From contig URUJ01000007.1 in the NCBI GenBank assembly GCA_900551095.1, positions 1 to 64,000 of the forward strand: DNA of 64,000 bases, written 5' to 3'. The notes under the pieces were generated by a model. It was given only the letters and a program-made list of their open reading frames with translations. It was not told the origin of the DNA and made no database searches. Within the stretch, counting starts at the first letter, position 1. Each line of letters begins with the position of its first letter. The position numbers and the translations under genes were made by a program. Origin of the DNA: an uncultured Anaerococcus sp. Its GTDB lineage: Bacteria > Bacillota > Clostridia > Tissierellales > Peptoniphilaceae. Shown in pieces: positions 8,342-17,565 of the stretch.

Positions 8342-8796
8342 ACTGAAAATAGTTTTTGTGAAACTAAAGATGGCTTCCAGGATATAATCGGAAGACTTGA
8401 TAAGATTTAATAGACCAGTAATGATGTTGCCGCCAAATATATGCTTGATTAATTGGAGCAAGAGATTATTAAAATCAAAACTATAAGCTAAGATGGTAGT
8501 TTTGATTGGTCTAGATTTAATTTGATTGGTCTAGATTTAAAAGGATTACTAGGGATACATTTTTAAAAAAATTAAAAATAAAAATATGAAGATGAATATT
8601 TAAGATATTAAACAAAAAGAGACTACTAAGGGCCTCTGTAAATTCTATTATAACATAATTTACTAACTACATTTTAACTACATTCTTATATTTTTATAGT
8701 CGTTTACGCTCTTTTATACCAAAAGTATAGAATAATTATTCTTTAAATTCCTGTATATTCCCATACATTCTTTTATACTCTTGTATAATTATTACA
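8342..8796. other. Decayed sequence with a 20-bp tandem duplication
   Basis: No intact gene. Protein-like fragments interrupted by several stops continue from the preceding small ORFs, then AT-rich sequence runs to the tRNA. A perfect 20-bp tandem repeat is at 8501-8520 and 8521-8540. Confidence 0.5.
8501..8540. repeat. Perfect 20-bp tandem duplication
   Basis: Two identical adjacent units, each TTTGATTGGTCTAGATTTAA. No further copies are seen in the window; probably a replication-slippage duplication in non-coding DNA. Confidence 0.95.
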
Positions 8797-8872
8797 TGGT
8801 GGAGTATAAGGGATTTGAACCCTTGACCTTTCGGCTGCCAGCCGAACGCTCTCCCAGCTGAGCTAATACCCC
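8797..8872 (-). tRNA. tRNA-Ala (anticodon GGC)
   Basis: The minus strand folds as a full 76-nt cloverleaf. The acceptor stem GGGGTAT pairs with ATACTCC and includes the G3-U70 alanine identity pair; D stem GCTC/GAGC; anticodon stem TTCGG/CCGAA with loop CTGGCAG (anticodon GGC); T arm with TTCAAAT; CCA encoded at the 3' end. A TATAAT (8885-8890 on this strand) lies 12 bp upstream, so it may have its own promoter overlapping the lipoprotein gene's terminator. Confidence 0.97.
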
Positions 8873-8900
8873 AAATGCTTATCTATTATACCATAGATAA

Positions 8901-8932
8901 AAAATAAAAGCCACTCGTGTGAGTGGCTTTCT
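8901..8932 (-). terminator. Terminator of the lipoprotein operon
   Basis: Stem AAAGCCACTC / GAGTGGCTTT with a 4-nt loop, followed on the minus strand by a T-rich tract, about 20 nt after the lipoprotein stop. Confidence 0.85.
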
Positions 8933-8950
8933 GACTTAGTGAAATTACTA

Positions 8951-9217
8951 TTAGTTATTTCCTTCGTCTTTTGTTTCTGTTTCTTCTTCAACTTTTTCAT
9001 CAGCTGCATCTTCAGCTGCGTCTTTTGCTTCTTCTTCAGCTTTGTCAGCTGCGTCTTGAGCATCTTTTGCGTCTTCAGTAGCTTCTTTTGCTTTTTCTTC
9101 AGCTGGAGCTTCTGTTTTTGTGGTTGTTTCTGTTGGTTCTTCTGCCTTTTTGTCAGCTGAGTTACCACATGCGCTTAGCGCTAATGCTAATGCTAATAGA
9201 GAAAATAATTTTTTCAT
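8951..9217 (-). CDS. Small acidic Ala/Glu-rich lipoprotein
   Basis: Protein of 88 residues. It has a lipoprotein signal peptide with lipobox LSAC (lipidated Cys at about residue 17), then a very low-complexity, acidic, alanine-rich body (repeats such as KEATEDAKDAQDAADKAEEE) that should be helical or coiled-coil. It would be anchored on the outer face of the membrane. No enzyme motif is present; similar spacer-like lipoproteins may act as surface or peptidoglycan-proximal stalks, but function is unknown. GGAGGGTAC precedes the ATG. Last gene of the kinase-MATE-lipoprotein minus-strand run, 9 nt after the MATE stop. Confidence 0.8.
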   Translation of the reverse strand: MKKLFSLLALALALSACGNSADKKAEEPTETTTKTEAPAEEKAKEATEDAKDAQDAADKAEEEAKDAAEDAADEKVEEETETKDEGNN

Positions 9218-9226
9218 AGTACCCTC

Positions 9227-10573
9227 CTATATTTTCTTGTGTACCCATTCTCCTAAATTAAATCTGTGTCTTAGACTTACAAATCTTGATGCCTGGTCAG
9301 ATAGGATACCAATCCAGATACCGGCAAGTCCTAGGTTTAGGACGTTAACACAGATAAGAGTCACTATGGATCTGATAAAGGTTACAGACACAAGTGCAAC
9401 TCCTAACGTATATTTTACATCACCTGCGGCTCTTAAGCAACCCCCATATATAACTTGTGAGATTTGTAGGAGGACAATTATTGTAAGAAACCTTGAAATT
9501 ACAACACCCATATCGAGTATATTTTCTTTAACAAAAAAGATAGAAAATATATTTCTTCCGAAAAATATCATTATTAGTGAGATTATTACTGAAAATATGA
9601 ATCCTAGTTCTTGGCAGGTTTTGCCGTAAATTAATGCTTCGTCTTTTTTTTCTGCACCAAGGGCGTTTCCTGTGAGAGCAATGGCTGCAACTTGCATTCC
9701 GTTTCCAAAGGAGAAGGATAGGCTTAGAAGGTTCATACCGACGTTATGGGCGGCAAAGGCCTCTGTTCCTAGTTTTGCAGCGGTGATTGCTGTTATCATA
9801 AAACCAATTCTTGCTGATACGTTTTCTATAAAGAGATTTATGGCGAGATTTTTGATTTCTTTTGCAATTTCAATGGAAAACTTAAATTTATTTTTTGCCA
9901 TGGTTTTAAAATTCATATAAGAAGTTTTATCCATTAGAGATATTATACACATGATTGATGCCACAACTGTTCCCAAAACCGTTGCAAGGGCTGCACCTTT
10001 TACGCCCATTTTTGGAAAGCCGAACCTTCCTTCAATTAGTAAAAAGTTTAGGATTATATTTACAACTGAGGATACTAGATTTGATATAAAGGCAATTTGT
10101 GTATGCCCACAACCTCTGTGTCCTGCATTTATGAGCATTGATAGGGCATTAAAAAACATTCCTATCATTATAATCATGTAATAGTCATAGGCAAGTTTGT
10201 GAGTTTCTGAATTTGATCCTGCAAATTGTAGAATTTTATCGGCGAAAGGTAGCATTATTAAGTCTACTAATATTACAAAAAATATCATGATGTAAAGGGC
10301 GGTGGTGAGGGTGACGTTGGCTTTATCTTTTTTTCCTTCTCCTTGGCGGCGGGCTATTAGGGCTGATACTGCAGCGTTTATTGCGAAAAACACTGATAGG
10401 GCTATAAATTTTGGTTGGGTGGTTAGTCCTATAGCTGCGATTGCTGCAGGTCCTAGACTTGATACCATGAAGGTGTCGATAATGCCTGCTATAGCTACAA
10501 AGAAAAACTCTAAGACTGCTGGCCATGCTATTTGTAGAGATTTTTTGAAATATTTTTTTCTATTTATTTCCAT
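9227..10573 (-). CDS. MATE family efflux transporter
   Basis: Inner-membrane Na+ or H+ coupled drug/metabolite exporter of 448 residues, the normal MATE length. About 12 hydrophobic helices are visible in two similar halves; the N-terminal half has the typical IAWPAVLEFFFVAIAGIIDTFMV and the C-terminal half NLLSLSFSFGNGMQVAAIALTG. The start lies 3 nt after the kinase gene, with its GAAGG ribosome site inside the kinase's last codons, showing tight coupling. Substrate cannot be told from the sequence. Confidence 0.92.
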   Translation of the reverse strand: MEINRKKYFKKSLQIAWPAVLEFFFVAIAGIIDTFMVSSLGPAAIAAIGLTTQPKFIALSVFFAINAAVSALIARRQGEGKKDKANVTLTTALYIMIFFVILVDLIMLPFADKILQFAGSNSETHKLAYDYYMIIMIGMFFNALSMLINAGHRGCGHTQIAFISNLVSSVVNIILNFLLIEGRFGFPKMGVKGAALATVLGTVVASIMCIISLMDKTSYMNFKTMAKNKFKFSIEIAKEIKNLAINLFIENVSARIGFMITAITAAKLGTEAFAAHNVGMNLLSLSFSFGNGMQVAAIALTGNALGAEKKDEALIYGKTCQELGFIFSVIISLIMIFFGRNIFSIFFVKENILDMGVVISRFLTIIVLLQISQVIYGGCLRAAGDVKYTLGVALVSVTFIRSIVTLICVNVLNLGLAGIWIGILSDQASRFVSLRHRFNLGEWVHKKI

Positions 10574-10576
10574 AAA

Positions 10577-11335
10577 TTAACCTTCAATTAGTGTCAAATA
10601 TTTTTCGATATTTATTTCATTTGCTTTAGGATAATCGTTTTTATTAGCTATGATAATTTTTATTATATCTTGGCAAGTTTTTTCTATGGCGGTTGTTTTT
10701 TTATAACCTTTGAGGAGGTAGCCTATGAAGAGTGCATCAAATAAGTCCCCAGTGCCACCTACTTTAATATCTTGTTTTTGATAAGAAATTATATTTTCTG
10801 ACTTGTTATAGAAAAGTACACAAGATTTATTTTCCTTAGTGGCTGATGTGATTATGATTTCTTTGCCATATTTTGTAAGCTTTTTTATATCAAGGTCTAG
10901 AAATTTTGCTTCTGTTTCATTAGGGATAATAATATCAGCAATTTCTATTAGGTTTTTGTAGTTGTTGGTTTTGCTATCATCAAGACCTGGGTATAGAGAC
11001 CCATCATCTCCCATTATTGGGTCAAATATTATTACCGGTTTATAATCTAAATTTTTTATAAAATTTTTTATGAGAATTTTCTGATTTTTATTTTCGATGT
11101 AGCCTATAAAGATTAGATCAAATTTTATGCCGAGATTTCCCCGGTTTTCTAGGCTTTCTTTTATAAAAGGATCTATGTTAAAAAAGGCATTACCGCCAAG
11201 GGAAAAATTGTTTGCTATCATTGTTGTTGGCAGGAAAAAAACTTCACAGTCCATGTATGAAAGCACAGTGGACATGAGTCTTCCTGCGATTTTTCCCTTG
11301 GAGACAAAGTCGTTTAAAATTAGTACATTTTTCAT
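10577..11335 (-). CDS. pdxK: PfkB-family pyridoxal/pyridoxamine kinase
   Basis: Probably phosphorylates pyridoxal, pyridoxine or pyridoxamine to form or salvage pyridoxal phosphate. The 252-residue protein shows VIIFDPIMGDDGSLYPG (the DPVMGD motif of pyridoxal kinases), the NETEAKFLD region, and the ATP/catalytic motif VGGTGDLFDALFIGYLLKG. It is somewhat shorter than the 280-290 residues usual for PdxY/PdxK. A TTGACT-17-TAAGAT promoter lies at 11354-11382 on this strand. First gene of a run with MATE and lipoprotein genes. A related thiamine-precursor (HMP) kinase is the main alternative. Confidence 0.8.
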   Translation of the reverse strand: MKNVLILNDFVSKGKIAGRLMSTVLSYMDCEVFFLPTTMIANNFSLGGNAFFNIDPFIKESLENRGNLGIKFDLIFIGYIENKNQKILIKNFIKNLDYKPVIIFDPIMGDDGSLYPGLDDSKTNNYKNLIEIADIIIPNETEAKFLDLDIKKLTKYGKEIIITSATKENKSCVLFYNKSENIISYQKQDIKVGGTGDLFDALFIGYLLKGYKKTTAIEKTCQDIIKIIIANKNDYPKANEINIEKYLTLIEG

Positions 11336-11400
11336 TTTTTACTCCTTCTATATATCTTATGGATTTGAAATTATAAAGTCAAATTTGAGGATAATTATAA

Positions 11401-13020
11401 ATGACGAAGTATAATATCACCATGAATGAAAAAAAGAATAATGTAGTACATAAAATAAAAGAAAATAAATATGTAAAGAAAACCAAAAAAGGTTTGGGGT
11501 CATTAGTGTTTTCTAGGGCAGGGCTTTTTGTCTTTTTGATACTCTTTCAAATATTCCTCCTGAGCTCCCTTTATAGATATTTGGGGATAAACCAATATTG
11601 GCTTTTTGGAGGTTCGTCTGTAGTTAGTTTTATCATGATGATGGTGATTTTAAATATTGACGAAATGAATCCTTATATGAAGTTATCTTGGTCGATTTTT
11701 ATCTTTGTAGCACCGGTTTTTGCGATTGTTGCTTTTTTAATGTCATATTTTAAAATCGGTTACAGACGTGAACATAAAAGGGTAATTGACCTTGAAAAAG
11801 AATCGAGGATTTACCATAGGAGGTATATAAGCAGGGATGAACTTTTGGAGGTTAAAGACAAAAGGTTTATAAATCTTGCAACCTATTTAAAACATATCGG
11901 AGGTTTTTCTACCTACAAGGGAAGTAAATCCCAATATTTCAAACTAGGTGATGATATGTTTGAGGCTATGGTAGAAGATATCAAAAATGCTAAAGATTTT
12001 ATCTTTTTGGAATTTTTTATCCTGGATTATGGTTATATGTGGGGGACAATCCTTGAGCTTTTGGTGGAGAAAGTCAACCAAGGTGTTGAGGTAAGACTTT
12101 TAATCGACGGTTCAAATCTCATTACAAGACTTCACTCAAATTTTGAAAAAGAAATGGAAGAGTTTGGAATTAAATTTAGAGTGTTTTCTAAAATGTATCC
12201 GATTATTTCTACCTACTTAAATAACCGTGACCATAGAAAAGTCGTTGTTATAGATGGCAAGGTCGGTTATACTGGTGGGATAAATTTGGCTGATGAATAT
12301 ATAAATAAATATGAACGTTTCGGTCATTGGAAAGATTGCGGTTTGAGAATTGAGGGAGAAGCTGTCGAAAGTCTAAACGTCATGTTTTTAACCATGTGGA
12401 ATGCAGCAAAAAAAGATGAAGCGGTAGAAGACTTTAGTAAATACCTAGCTAGTGCAGAGTCTACTGGTGAAGATGGATATTATATTCCTTTTGCCGACAA
12501 TCCTACAGATGATGAGAGGATTTGCAAAAATATTTATCTAGATATGGTAAACAATGCCAGAGGCTATGTTTACGCTCTGACACCTTATCTAATTGTGGAT
12601 AATGAAGTTATAACTGCTCTTCAAAATGCTGCAAAAAAGGGTGTTGACGTAAGAGTCGGCATACCTCATATTCCTGATAAAAAGGTAGCCTTTACCTTAG
12701 CTAAAAATCATTACGCTGAACTATTAAAATACGGGGTCAAAATTTATGAATACACACCAGGTTTCGTTCACTCAAAAACTTGGCTTGCTGATGGAGAAAT
12801 AGGTGTTGTAGGAACTATAAACCTCGATTATAGAGCTCTTTACCAAAATTTTGAATGTGGAACTTTGGTTTATAAGGCGAAAAGTCTTCAGACAATGAAA
12901 GAAGATTTTGATGAGTTTTTTGAAGTTTCTAAACTTGTCACAGATGAAGATGTGAAAAATATGAAAACATCAACTAAAATACTCGGCAAAATTCTAAAAC
13001 CATTCGCCCCTTTGTTGTAA
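11401..13020 (+). CDS. cls: Cardiolipin synthase (phospholipase D type)
   Basis: Condenses two phosphatidylglycerol molecules to cardiolipin and glycerol at the membrane. The 539-residue protein has two N-terminal transmembrane segments plus a third hydrophobic stretch (about 30-120), then two PLD domains, each with an HKD motif: His278 in HRKVVVIDGKVGYTGGINLA and His457 in HSKTWLADGEIGVVGTINLD. Length is slightly above the usual 480-510 because of a Lys-rich N-terminus. Two in-frame ATGs (11401, 11422) are possible; neither has a strong ribosome site. Divergent from the pyridoxal-type kinase and followed by a terminator. Confidence 0.93.
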   Translation: MTKYNITMNEKKNNVVHKIKENKYVKKTKKGLGSLVFSRAGLFVFLILFQIFLLSSLYRYLGINQYWLFGGSSVVSFIMMMVILNIDEMNPYMKLSWSIFIFVAPVFAIVAFLMSYFKIGYRREHKRVIDLEKESRIYHRRYISRDELLEVKDKRFINLATYLKHIGGFSTYKGSKSQYFKLGDDMFEAMVEDIKNAKDFIFLEFFILDYGYMWGTILELLVEKVNQGVEVRLLIDGSNLITRLHSNFEKEMEEFGIKFRVFSKMYPIISTYLNNRDHRKVVVIDGKVGYTGGINLADEYINKYERFGHWKDCGLRIEGEAVESLNVMFLTMWNAAKKDEAVEDFSKYLASAESTGEDGYYIPFADNPTDDERICKNIYLDMVNNARGYVYALTPYLIVDNEVITALQNAAKKGVDVRVGIPHIPDKKVAFTLAKNHYAELLKYGVKIYEYTPGFVHSKTWLADGEIGVVGTINLDYRALYQNFECGTLVYKAKSLQTMKEDFDEFFEVSKLVTDEDVKNMKTSTKILGKILKPFAPLL

Positions 13021-13053
13021 GTGACTTTATAGAAAAATTTATAACTATAAATT

Positions 13054-13079
13054 AGACTAGCTTAGGCTGGTCTTTTTTA
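13054..13079 (+). terminator. Terminator after cls
   Basis: Stem GACTAGC-TTAG-GCTGGTC followed by six T residues. Confidence 0.8.
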
Positions 13080-13080
13080 T

Positions 13081-13138
13081 TTGACAGAAAATATTTATTT
13101 GATATAATAATCTTAAGATGTTTGGTGTATGACCAAAC
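13081..13138 (+). promoter_or_regulatory. Promoter and operator of GntR-ABC operon 1
   Basis: TTGACA (13081-13086), 16-bp spacer, TATAAT (13103-13108), followed by a perfect inverted repeat GTTTGGT-N5-ACCAAAC (13120-13138) between the start of transcription and the ribosome site. This is the expected place for autorepression by the GntR regulator that follows. Confidence 0.8.
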
Positions 13139-13152
13139 GGTAAGGAGTTATG

Positions 13153-13527
13153 ATGTTTAATTTAGAACCAAATTCAGACACAGCTCTTTATATGCAGATC
13201 GTAGAGCAAACAAAGTTTGCCATAGCTGCTGGTTTATTTAGAAACGGCGACAAGTTTCCATCAGTTAGGGATTTATCCAAGGAGCTTTTGATCAATCAAA
13301 CTACCGTTTCCAAGGCATTTAAAGAGCTATCTAATCAAGGGATTATAAAAACTCAACCAGGTATTGGTACGGTGATTTCTCTTGACTATGACAAAATTGA
13401 CTTAAAGAGGGAAGAGTTTCTAGAAAAGCTCGAAGAAGACTTATCCCAAGCGATTTTTCTTAAGATTACTAAGGAAGAAATAATAAAGTTGTATGAGAAA
13501 GTTGAAGGTGAGATAGATGTTATTTAA
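13153..13527 (+). CDS. GntR family regulator, YtrA type
   Basis: DNA-binding repressor of 124 residues. The N-terminal winged helix-turn-helix (about 10-75) contains FPSVRDLSKELLINQTTVSKAF; the short C-terminal tail lacks the effector domain of larger GntR proteins, which defines the YtrA subfamily, usually regulators of adjacent ABC transporters. ATG at 13150 is only 2 nt from AAGGAG, so the second ATG (13153) is preferred. It overlaps the ATPase gene by 11 nt. The palindrome just upstream is the likely operator. Confidence 0.9.
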   Translation: MFNLEPNSDTALYMQIVEQTKFAIAAGLFRNGDKFPSVRDLSKELLINQTTVSKAFKELSNQGIIKTQPGIGTVISLDYDKIDLKREEFLEKLEEDLSQAIFLKITKEEIIKLYEKVEGEIDVI

Positions 13528-14380
13528 AGTAGATAATATCAGCAAATCTTTTGGACAAAATCAAGTCTTAAAAGACGTGTCTTTTGACCTAGTTCCTGGC
13601 ACAATTACGGGTATTGTCGGCAGGAATGGGTCGGGTAAGACAACCCTACTTAAGATTTTGTGTGGAATTTATAAGGCCGATTCTGGAGAATTTACCCTAG
13701 ATGGGAAAAAGCTAGAAAATAATCCAGAAATTATATCCCATATTGGATTTTTACCAGATAGGTTTGATTATTTTAGTTTTTATAAGGCCAAAGATGTGCC
13801 AGATTTTTATAAGGTTATCTATGAGAATTTTGACAGCGATTATTTCTTTTGCCAGCTTAACAAAAACGAAATTGATCCTAATCAAAATATTAGAAATTTT
13901 TCAAAAGGTCAAAAAAACCTCCTAGGACTTATCACAATCCTATCTTCAAAGGCTGATGTGCTTCTAGTTGACGAAGTCCTAGACGGCATGGATGTCCTAA
14001 ATAAAAAGCAAATAATATCCTATATCCTAGATGCAAAGGATGAGGGTAGGACAGTCCTTGCATCAAGCCACGACCTTGATCATCTGACTGGTATTTGCGA
14101 AAATATTTTATACTTGTCTAAAGATGGAATCCTTAAAAATACTAGCACTGATGACAAAAATATAAGGAAAATCCAAGTCGTTGTGAAAGAAAAACTTCCT
14201 CAGGAACTTGCAGATAGGGCCGTTGTTATTTCGACAATAGGTAGGGTAAATGTGATATTAATCAAGGCAGATGATGAACTTTTGAGCCACTACCTATCAC
14301 ATGACCAGATTGTCCAATACGATATGCTGGGCCTAAAAATAGAAGATTACTTCTACATGGAACAGGGAGGCGAAATATGA
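13517..14380 (+). CDS. ABC transporter ATP-binding protein (GntR-ABC operon 1)
   Basis: Cytoplasmic ATPase of 287 residues. Walker A GIVGRNGSGKTTLLKIL, signature region NFSKGQKNLLGLITIL (degenerate LSGGQ), Walker B DVLLVDEVLDGMD and the H-loop ASSHD are all present. The C-terminal 70 residues form an extra domain as in YtrB/EcsA-type exporters. Note Glu to Val in the usual LDEPT stretch (VDEVLDG), while the catalytic Glu is kept. It overlaps both the upstream GntR gene (11 nt) and the downstream permease (ATGA). Confidence 0.9.
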   Translation: MLFKVDNISKSFGQNQVLKDVSFDLVPGTITGIVGRNGSGKTTLLKILCGIYKADSGEFTLDGKKLENNPEIISHIGFLPDRFDYFSFYKAKDVPDFYKVIYENFDSDYFFCQLNKNEIDPNQNIRNFSKGQKNLLGLITILSSKADVLLVDEVLDGMDVLNKKQIISYILDAKDEGRTVLASSHDLDHLTGICENILYLSKDGILKNTSTDDKNIRKIQVVVKEKLPQELADRAVVISTIGRVNVILIKADDELLSHYLSHDQIVQYDMLGLKIEDYFYMEQGGEI

Positions 14381-15615
14381 AAGATTTTAAGAAAATATTA
14401 AAACTAACCTGGAAGAGGTACGCAATTTGGATAATCCTTTTAGCATTTTTCTTCACATTGCTAAATACGTTAGGAACAAAAAACAATTTTAAATGGGAAC
14501 AAAGAAGCCTTATTGATCCAGTAATAGAAATGGAAAGAGACCTTGGTAAAGAGAGCAAATATTTATCTGATGGTAAATTAGATAAAGATTTTTTTGAAAA
14601 AAGTGAAAAACTTGCCAAAGAATATGCTAAAAAATACAATTTAAAGGAAGAGGAAGAAAAAACTTTCGAAGAGTCCTATAATCTAGAACCAATAGAAGAA
14701 AAGAATGACTTATGGGAGAAATACAGTATCTATAATAATTATTTAAGATCCATGGAATATTTCAAAAGTGGGAAATACCTTGTGATAGAAAAGCTTTTAA
14801 GTTCTATGGCGATATCCCTTGTCTTTATTATCATTGCCTCAATCGGGCTTACATCTATCGAAGAATCATTAAATTACTATGATTTCACAAGGATGCTTCC
14901 TTGGTCAAAGAAAAAAGAATTTCTCATGAAAGTGGGTATAGCGTTAATATTTGGTCTAGCCTTGTTCATAATAAATACTGTAATAGTATTTATAACAATT
15001 AAAGGTTCAGCATTTTCTGAAATTGTAAGTTTTGCAGGGTTTCCTACTTTTCTTTTAAAATGTATAATCTCCTTTGTTTCAGCAAGCCTTGTTGGTGTTT
15101 CTCTTGGACTTTTGGCAGGAAATTTCATTGGCCATATCGGTCTAGGAATTATAGCCGTAGGTTTTATAGAGTGGTTTAAACTAATAGTATTTTCATTTTT
15201 AACAATCTTCGGTGATGGTCATGCTGCTAGGTTAAATGAACGCTATTATGAATTTAAAGAGGGATTAACTCCGGCAGCAAAGACTTTTCTTTCGCTAACA
15301 AATGCTAATTTTGAACAAATTTCAACTATTTGGGCAGGGCTTGTAGTGGCAATAGTTATTGCAACTTGTGCATACTTCTTAATAGGAAAATCTTCCGCAG
15401 AAAGATCAGGCTACATGGTAAAAAATAAAGTCCTTTCAGAAATTTGCAAATGGTTAGGAATTCTTTCATTAACATCAATCCTCTTTATGGTTGTAACAGG
15501 GCTTATTGGTTTTGATGGCTTAAATATTATAATAAGAATCCTAGCCTACGGCCTTTCCCTCTTGATATCTTACAAATTATTTGATATCCTATTTAAGATA
15601 AGACTTAAGTTTTAA
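14377..15615 (+). CDS. ABC transporter permease (GntR-ABC operon 1)
   Basis: Membrane protein of 412 residues with an N-terminal TM (about 12-30), a large extracytoplasmic loop rich in Lys/Glu (about 40-140), then five or six TMs to the end. This is the ABC-2 type layout where one permease dimerises with its ATPase. The substrate is unknown; YtrA-regulated transporters of this sort often respond to envelope-active antibiotics, an inference from the family only. Confidence 0.82.
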   Translation: MKDFKKILKLTWKRYAIWIILLAFFFTLLNTLGTKNNFKWEQRSLIDPVIEMERDLGKESKYLSDGKLDKDFFEKSEKLAKEYAKKYNLKEEEEKTFEESYNLEPIEEKNDLWEKYSIYNNYLRSMEYFKSGKYLVIEKLLSSMAISLVFIIIASIGLTSIEESLNYYDFTRMLPWSKKKEFLMKVGIALIFGLALFIINTVIVFITIKGSAFSEIVSFAGFPTFLLKCIISFVSASLVGVSLGLLAGNFIGHIGLGIIAVGFIEWFKLIVFSFLTIFGDGHAARLNERYYEFKEGLTPAAKTFLSLTNANFEQISTIWAGLVVAIVIATCAYFLIGKSSAERSGYMVKNKVLSEICKWLGILSLTSILFMVVTGLIGFDGLNIIIRILAYGLSLLISYKLFDILFKIRLKF

Positions 15616-15628
15616 ATAGGAGATAAAA

Positions 15629-16072
15629 ATGGCAAAAGATAGACTAAGTTGGAATGAATATTTTATGAGACTTGCAGAAACTGTGGCAATGCGTGGTACT
15701 TGCGATAGGGCCTATGTGGGTTGTGTCCTTGTTAATAACGAAAATAGGATTGTGTCAACTGGCTACAACGGCTCAATTAAGGGAAACGCCCACTGCGACG
15801 AGATTGGACACACCATGAGAGATGGGCACTGTATAGCTACAATTCACGCAGAAATGAATGCACTTTTGTATTGTGCCAAGGAAGGAATTTCAGTTAAGGA
15901 TACACTTTGCTATGTGACTCACTTTCCTTGTCTAAACTGCACAAAGAGTTTGATCCAAGCAGGTATCAAAAAAATTTACTACAGAAATGCCTACAGGGTG
16001 GATGATTACGCAATCGAACTTCTTGAAAAAAACGGCATAGAATATATCAAAATCGAAGAGGATGATAAATGA
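15629..16072 (+). CDS. comEB: Deoxycytidylate (dCMP) deaminase
   Basis: Deaminates dCMP to dUMP, supplying thymidylate synthesis. The 147-residue protein has the zinc-dependent cytidine deaminase signature: His73 and catalytic Glu75 in [14 protein letters not shown], and Cys101/Cys104 in FPCLNC. Length and the N-terminal [19 protein letters not shown] are typical of ComEB-like enzymes. GGAGATAAAA precedes the ATG. It overlaps the next gene in an ATGA junction, forming a small nucleotide-salvage operon with the HAD phosphatase and uridine phosphorylase. Confidence 0.94.
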   Translation: MAKDRLSWNEYFMRLAETVAMRGTCDRAYVGCVLVNNENRIVSTGYNGSIKGNAHCDEIGHTMRDGHCIATIHAEMNALLYCAKEGISVKDTLCYVTHFPCLNCTKSLIQAGIKKIYYRNAYRVDDYAIELLEKNGIEYIKIEEDDK

Positions 16073-16755
16073 TATTGGCATCAGATTTTGACGGGACGAT
16101 TTTTATAGAAGGTAAAATTTCCGAAAAAGATATACAAGCAATAAGAGATTTCCAGCAAGCTGGGAATCTTTTTGTCCTTGTAACAGGCAGATCTTTTTCA
16201 AGTCTATTTCCTTTAATAGAAAATAAAATCGCACCAGATGTAGTAATCGCAAATAATGGTGGTCATATTTTTGTAAGAGAAGATGATAATTTAAAAGAAA
16301 TACTAAGGCTAACTATATCCTATAATAAAGCGAAAGATTTTTTACATTTTTATAGAAGCAAAATTAATAATGAAATGGCTATTTTTACAGAAAATAAAAA
16401 GCTAAGAGATATAGAGGATATAAATGATGAGATAATGGCCCTTGCGATTTATTCTGACGAAAAAATCGAGAATTATTACCCGGATGACTTTGATTTTCAT
16501 TACTCTTATGCCGTTATAGATGTGGTCAAAAAGGGTATAAATAAACAAAGAGGGATAGAAATAATTAAGAAATATTATTCTATTAACGAAGAAATAATTG
16601 CCATAGGCGATGATTATAATGACATTGATTTTCTAAAAAATACGCCAAATTCTTACACTCTTGACTATGTGAGTAATAAAGAGGTGAGAAAGGTGGCTAA
16701 TTTTAGTGTGAATTCTGTAGCAGAGCTTATAAAAAATCTAATGGAGGAAGTATGA
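16069..16755 (+). CDS. HAD superfamily phosphatase (Cof type)
   Basis: Probable phosphatase of 228 residues. HAD motif I is DFDGTIF at the N-terminus (nucleophile Asp), motif II LVTGRSF, and motif [12 protein letters not shown] near the C-terminus; a C2-type cap lies between, as in Cof/YbiV sugar-phosphate or nucleotide phosphatases. Overlaps the dCMP deaminase and uridine phosphorylase genes by 4 nt each, so it may dephosphorylate a nucleotide intermediate, although the substrate cannot be fixed from sequence. Confidence 0.85.
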   Translation: MILASDFDGTIFIEGKISEKDIQAIRDFQQAGNLFVLVTGRSFSSLFPLIENKIAPDVVIANNGGHIFVREDDNLKEILRLTISYNKAKDFLHFYRSKINNEMAIFTENKKLRDIEDINDEIMALAIYSDEKIENYYPDDFDFHYSYAVIDVVKKGINKQRGIEIIKKYYSINEEIIAIGDDYNDIDFLKNTPNSYTLDYVSNKEVRKVANFSVNSVAELIKNLMEEV

Positions 16756-17519
16756 AATATTCAGACGACGGTAGACAGTACCATATTGGTTTAAAAGAAG
16801 ATGAAATTGGAAAATACGTGATTTTGCCGGGAGATCCTAAAAGGTGTGAAAAAATTGCGGCATATTTTGAAAATCCAAAAAAAGTTGGTGACAGACGTGA
16901 ATATGTGACCTACACAGGTTATCTTGGAGGAGAGAAAGTATCTGTCACATCCACAGGTATTGGCGGTCCATCTGCAGCTATTGCTATCACTGAATTATCA
17001 AAACTTGGAGCTCATACTTTTATCAGAGTTGGCACTTGTGGGGGAATAGATTTGGATGTAAAAAGTGGAGACATAGTAATTGCCCAAGCTGCAATAAGAG
17101 CAGAAGGCACAAGCAAGGAATACGCTCCAATCGAATTTCCAGCCGTGGCAGATTTTGAAGTGACATCTGCTCTAAAAAAAGCAAGTGAAACTCTAGGAGC
17201 AAAAAGCCATGTTGGCGTGGTTCAGTGCAAGGATTCTTTCTATGGCCAACATGAACCAGACGTCATGCCAATCTCCTACGAATTAAATAATAAGTGGGAA
17301 GCATGGAAAAGGCTAGGAACTCTCGCAAGCGAAATGGAATCCGCAGCCTTATTTACAGTAGCAAGCTTCCTAAAGGTGAGAGTAGGTTCATGTTTTCTAG
17401 CTGTAGCCAACCAAGAAAGAGAAAAAGAAAACCTAGAAAATCCAGTAGTCCACGACACTGACCTTGCAATAAGAGTAGGTATCGAAGGAATTAAAAATTT
17501 GATAGAAGCTGATAAATAG
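16752..17519 (+). CDS. udp: Uridine phosphorylase
   Basis: Phosphorolyses uridine (and often deoxyuridine) to uracil and (deoxy)ribose-1-phosphate. The 255-residue protein has the NP-I family phosphate-binding motif [26 protein letters not shown] and the nucleoside region [11 protein letters not shown] and [10 protein letters not shown]. Length matches bacterial Udp. Third gene of the dCMP deaminase-HAD-udp operon, starting in an ATGA overlap and followed by a terminator. Confidence 0.93.
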   Translation: MKYSDDGRQYHIGLKEDEIGKYVILPGDPKRCEKIAAYFENPKKVGDRREYVTYTGYLGGEKVSVTSTGIGGPSAAIAITELSKLGAHTFIRVGTCGGIDLDVKSGDIVIAQAAIRAEGTSKEYAPIEFPAVADFEVTSALKKASETLGAKSHVGVVQCKDSFYGQHEPDVMPISYELNNKWEAWKRLGTLASEMESAALFTVASFLKVRVGSCFLAVANQEREKENLENPVVHDTDLAIRVGIEGIKNLIEADK

Positions 17520-17528
17520 AATATTATT

Positions 17529-17557
17529 TCCCTTATCTTTTGATGAGGGATTTTTTT
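17529..17557 (+). terminator. Terminator after udp
   Basis: Nine-bp stem TCCCTTATC / GATGAGGGA with a 4-nt loop and seven T residues. Confidence 0.85.
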
Positions 17558-17565
17558 GTGTTTTC

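Noticed and set aside
8863..9168. Lys/Gln-rich open frame on the minus strand
   Set aside because: It is the shifted frame of the low-complexity lipoprotein gene, whose signal peptide, ribosome site and terminator support the other frame.
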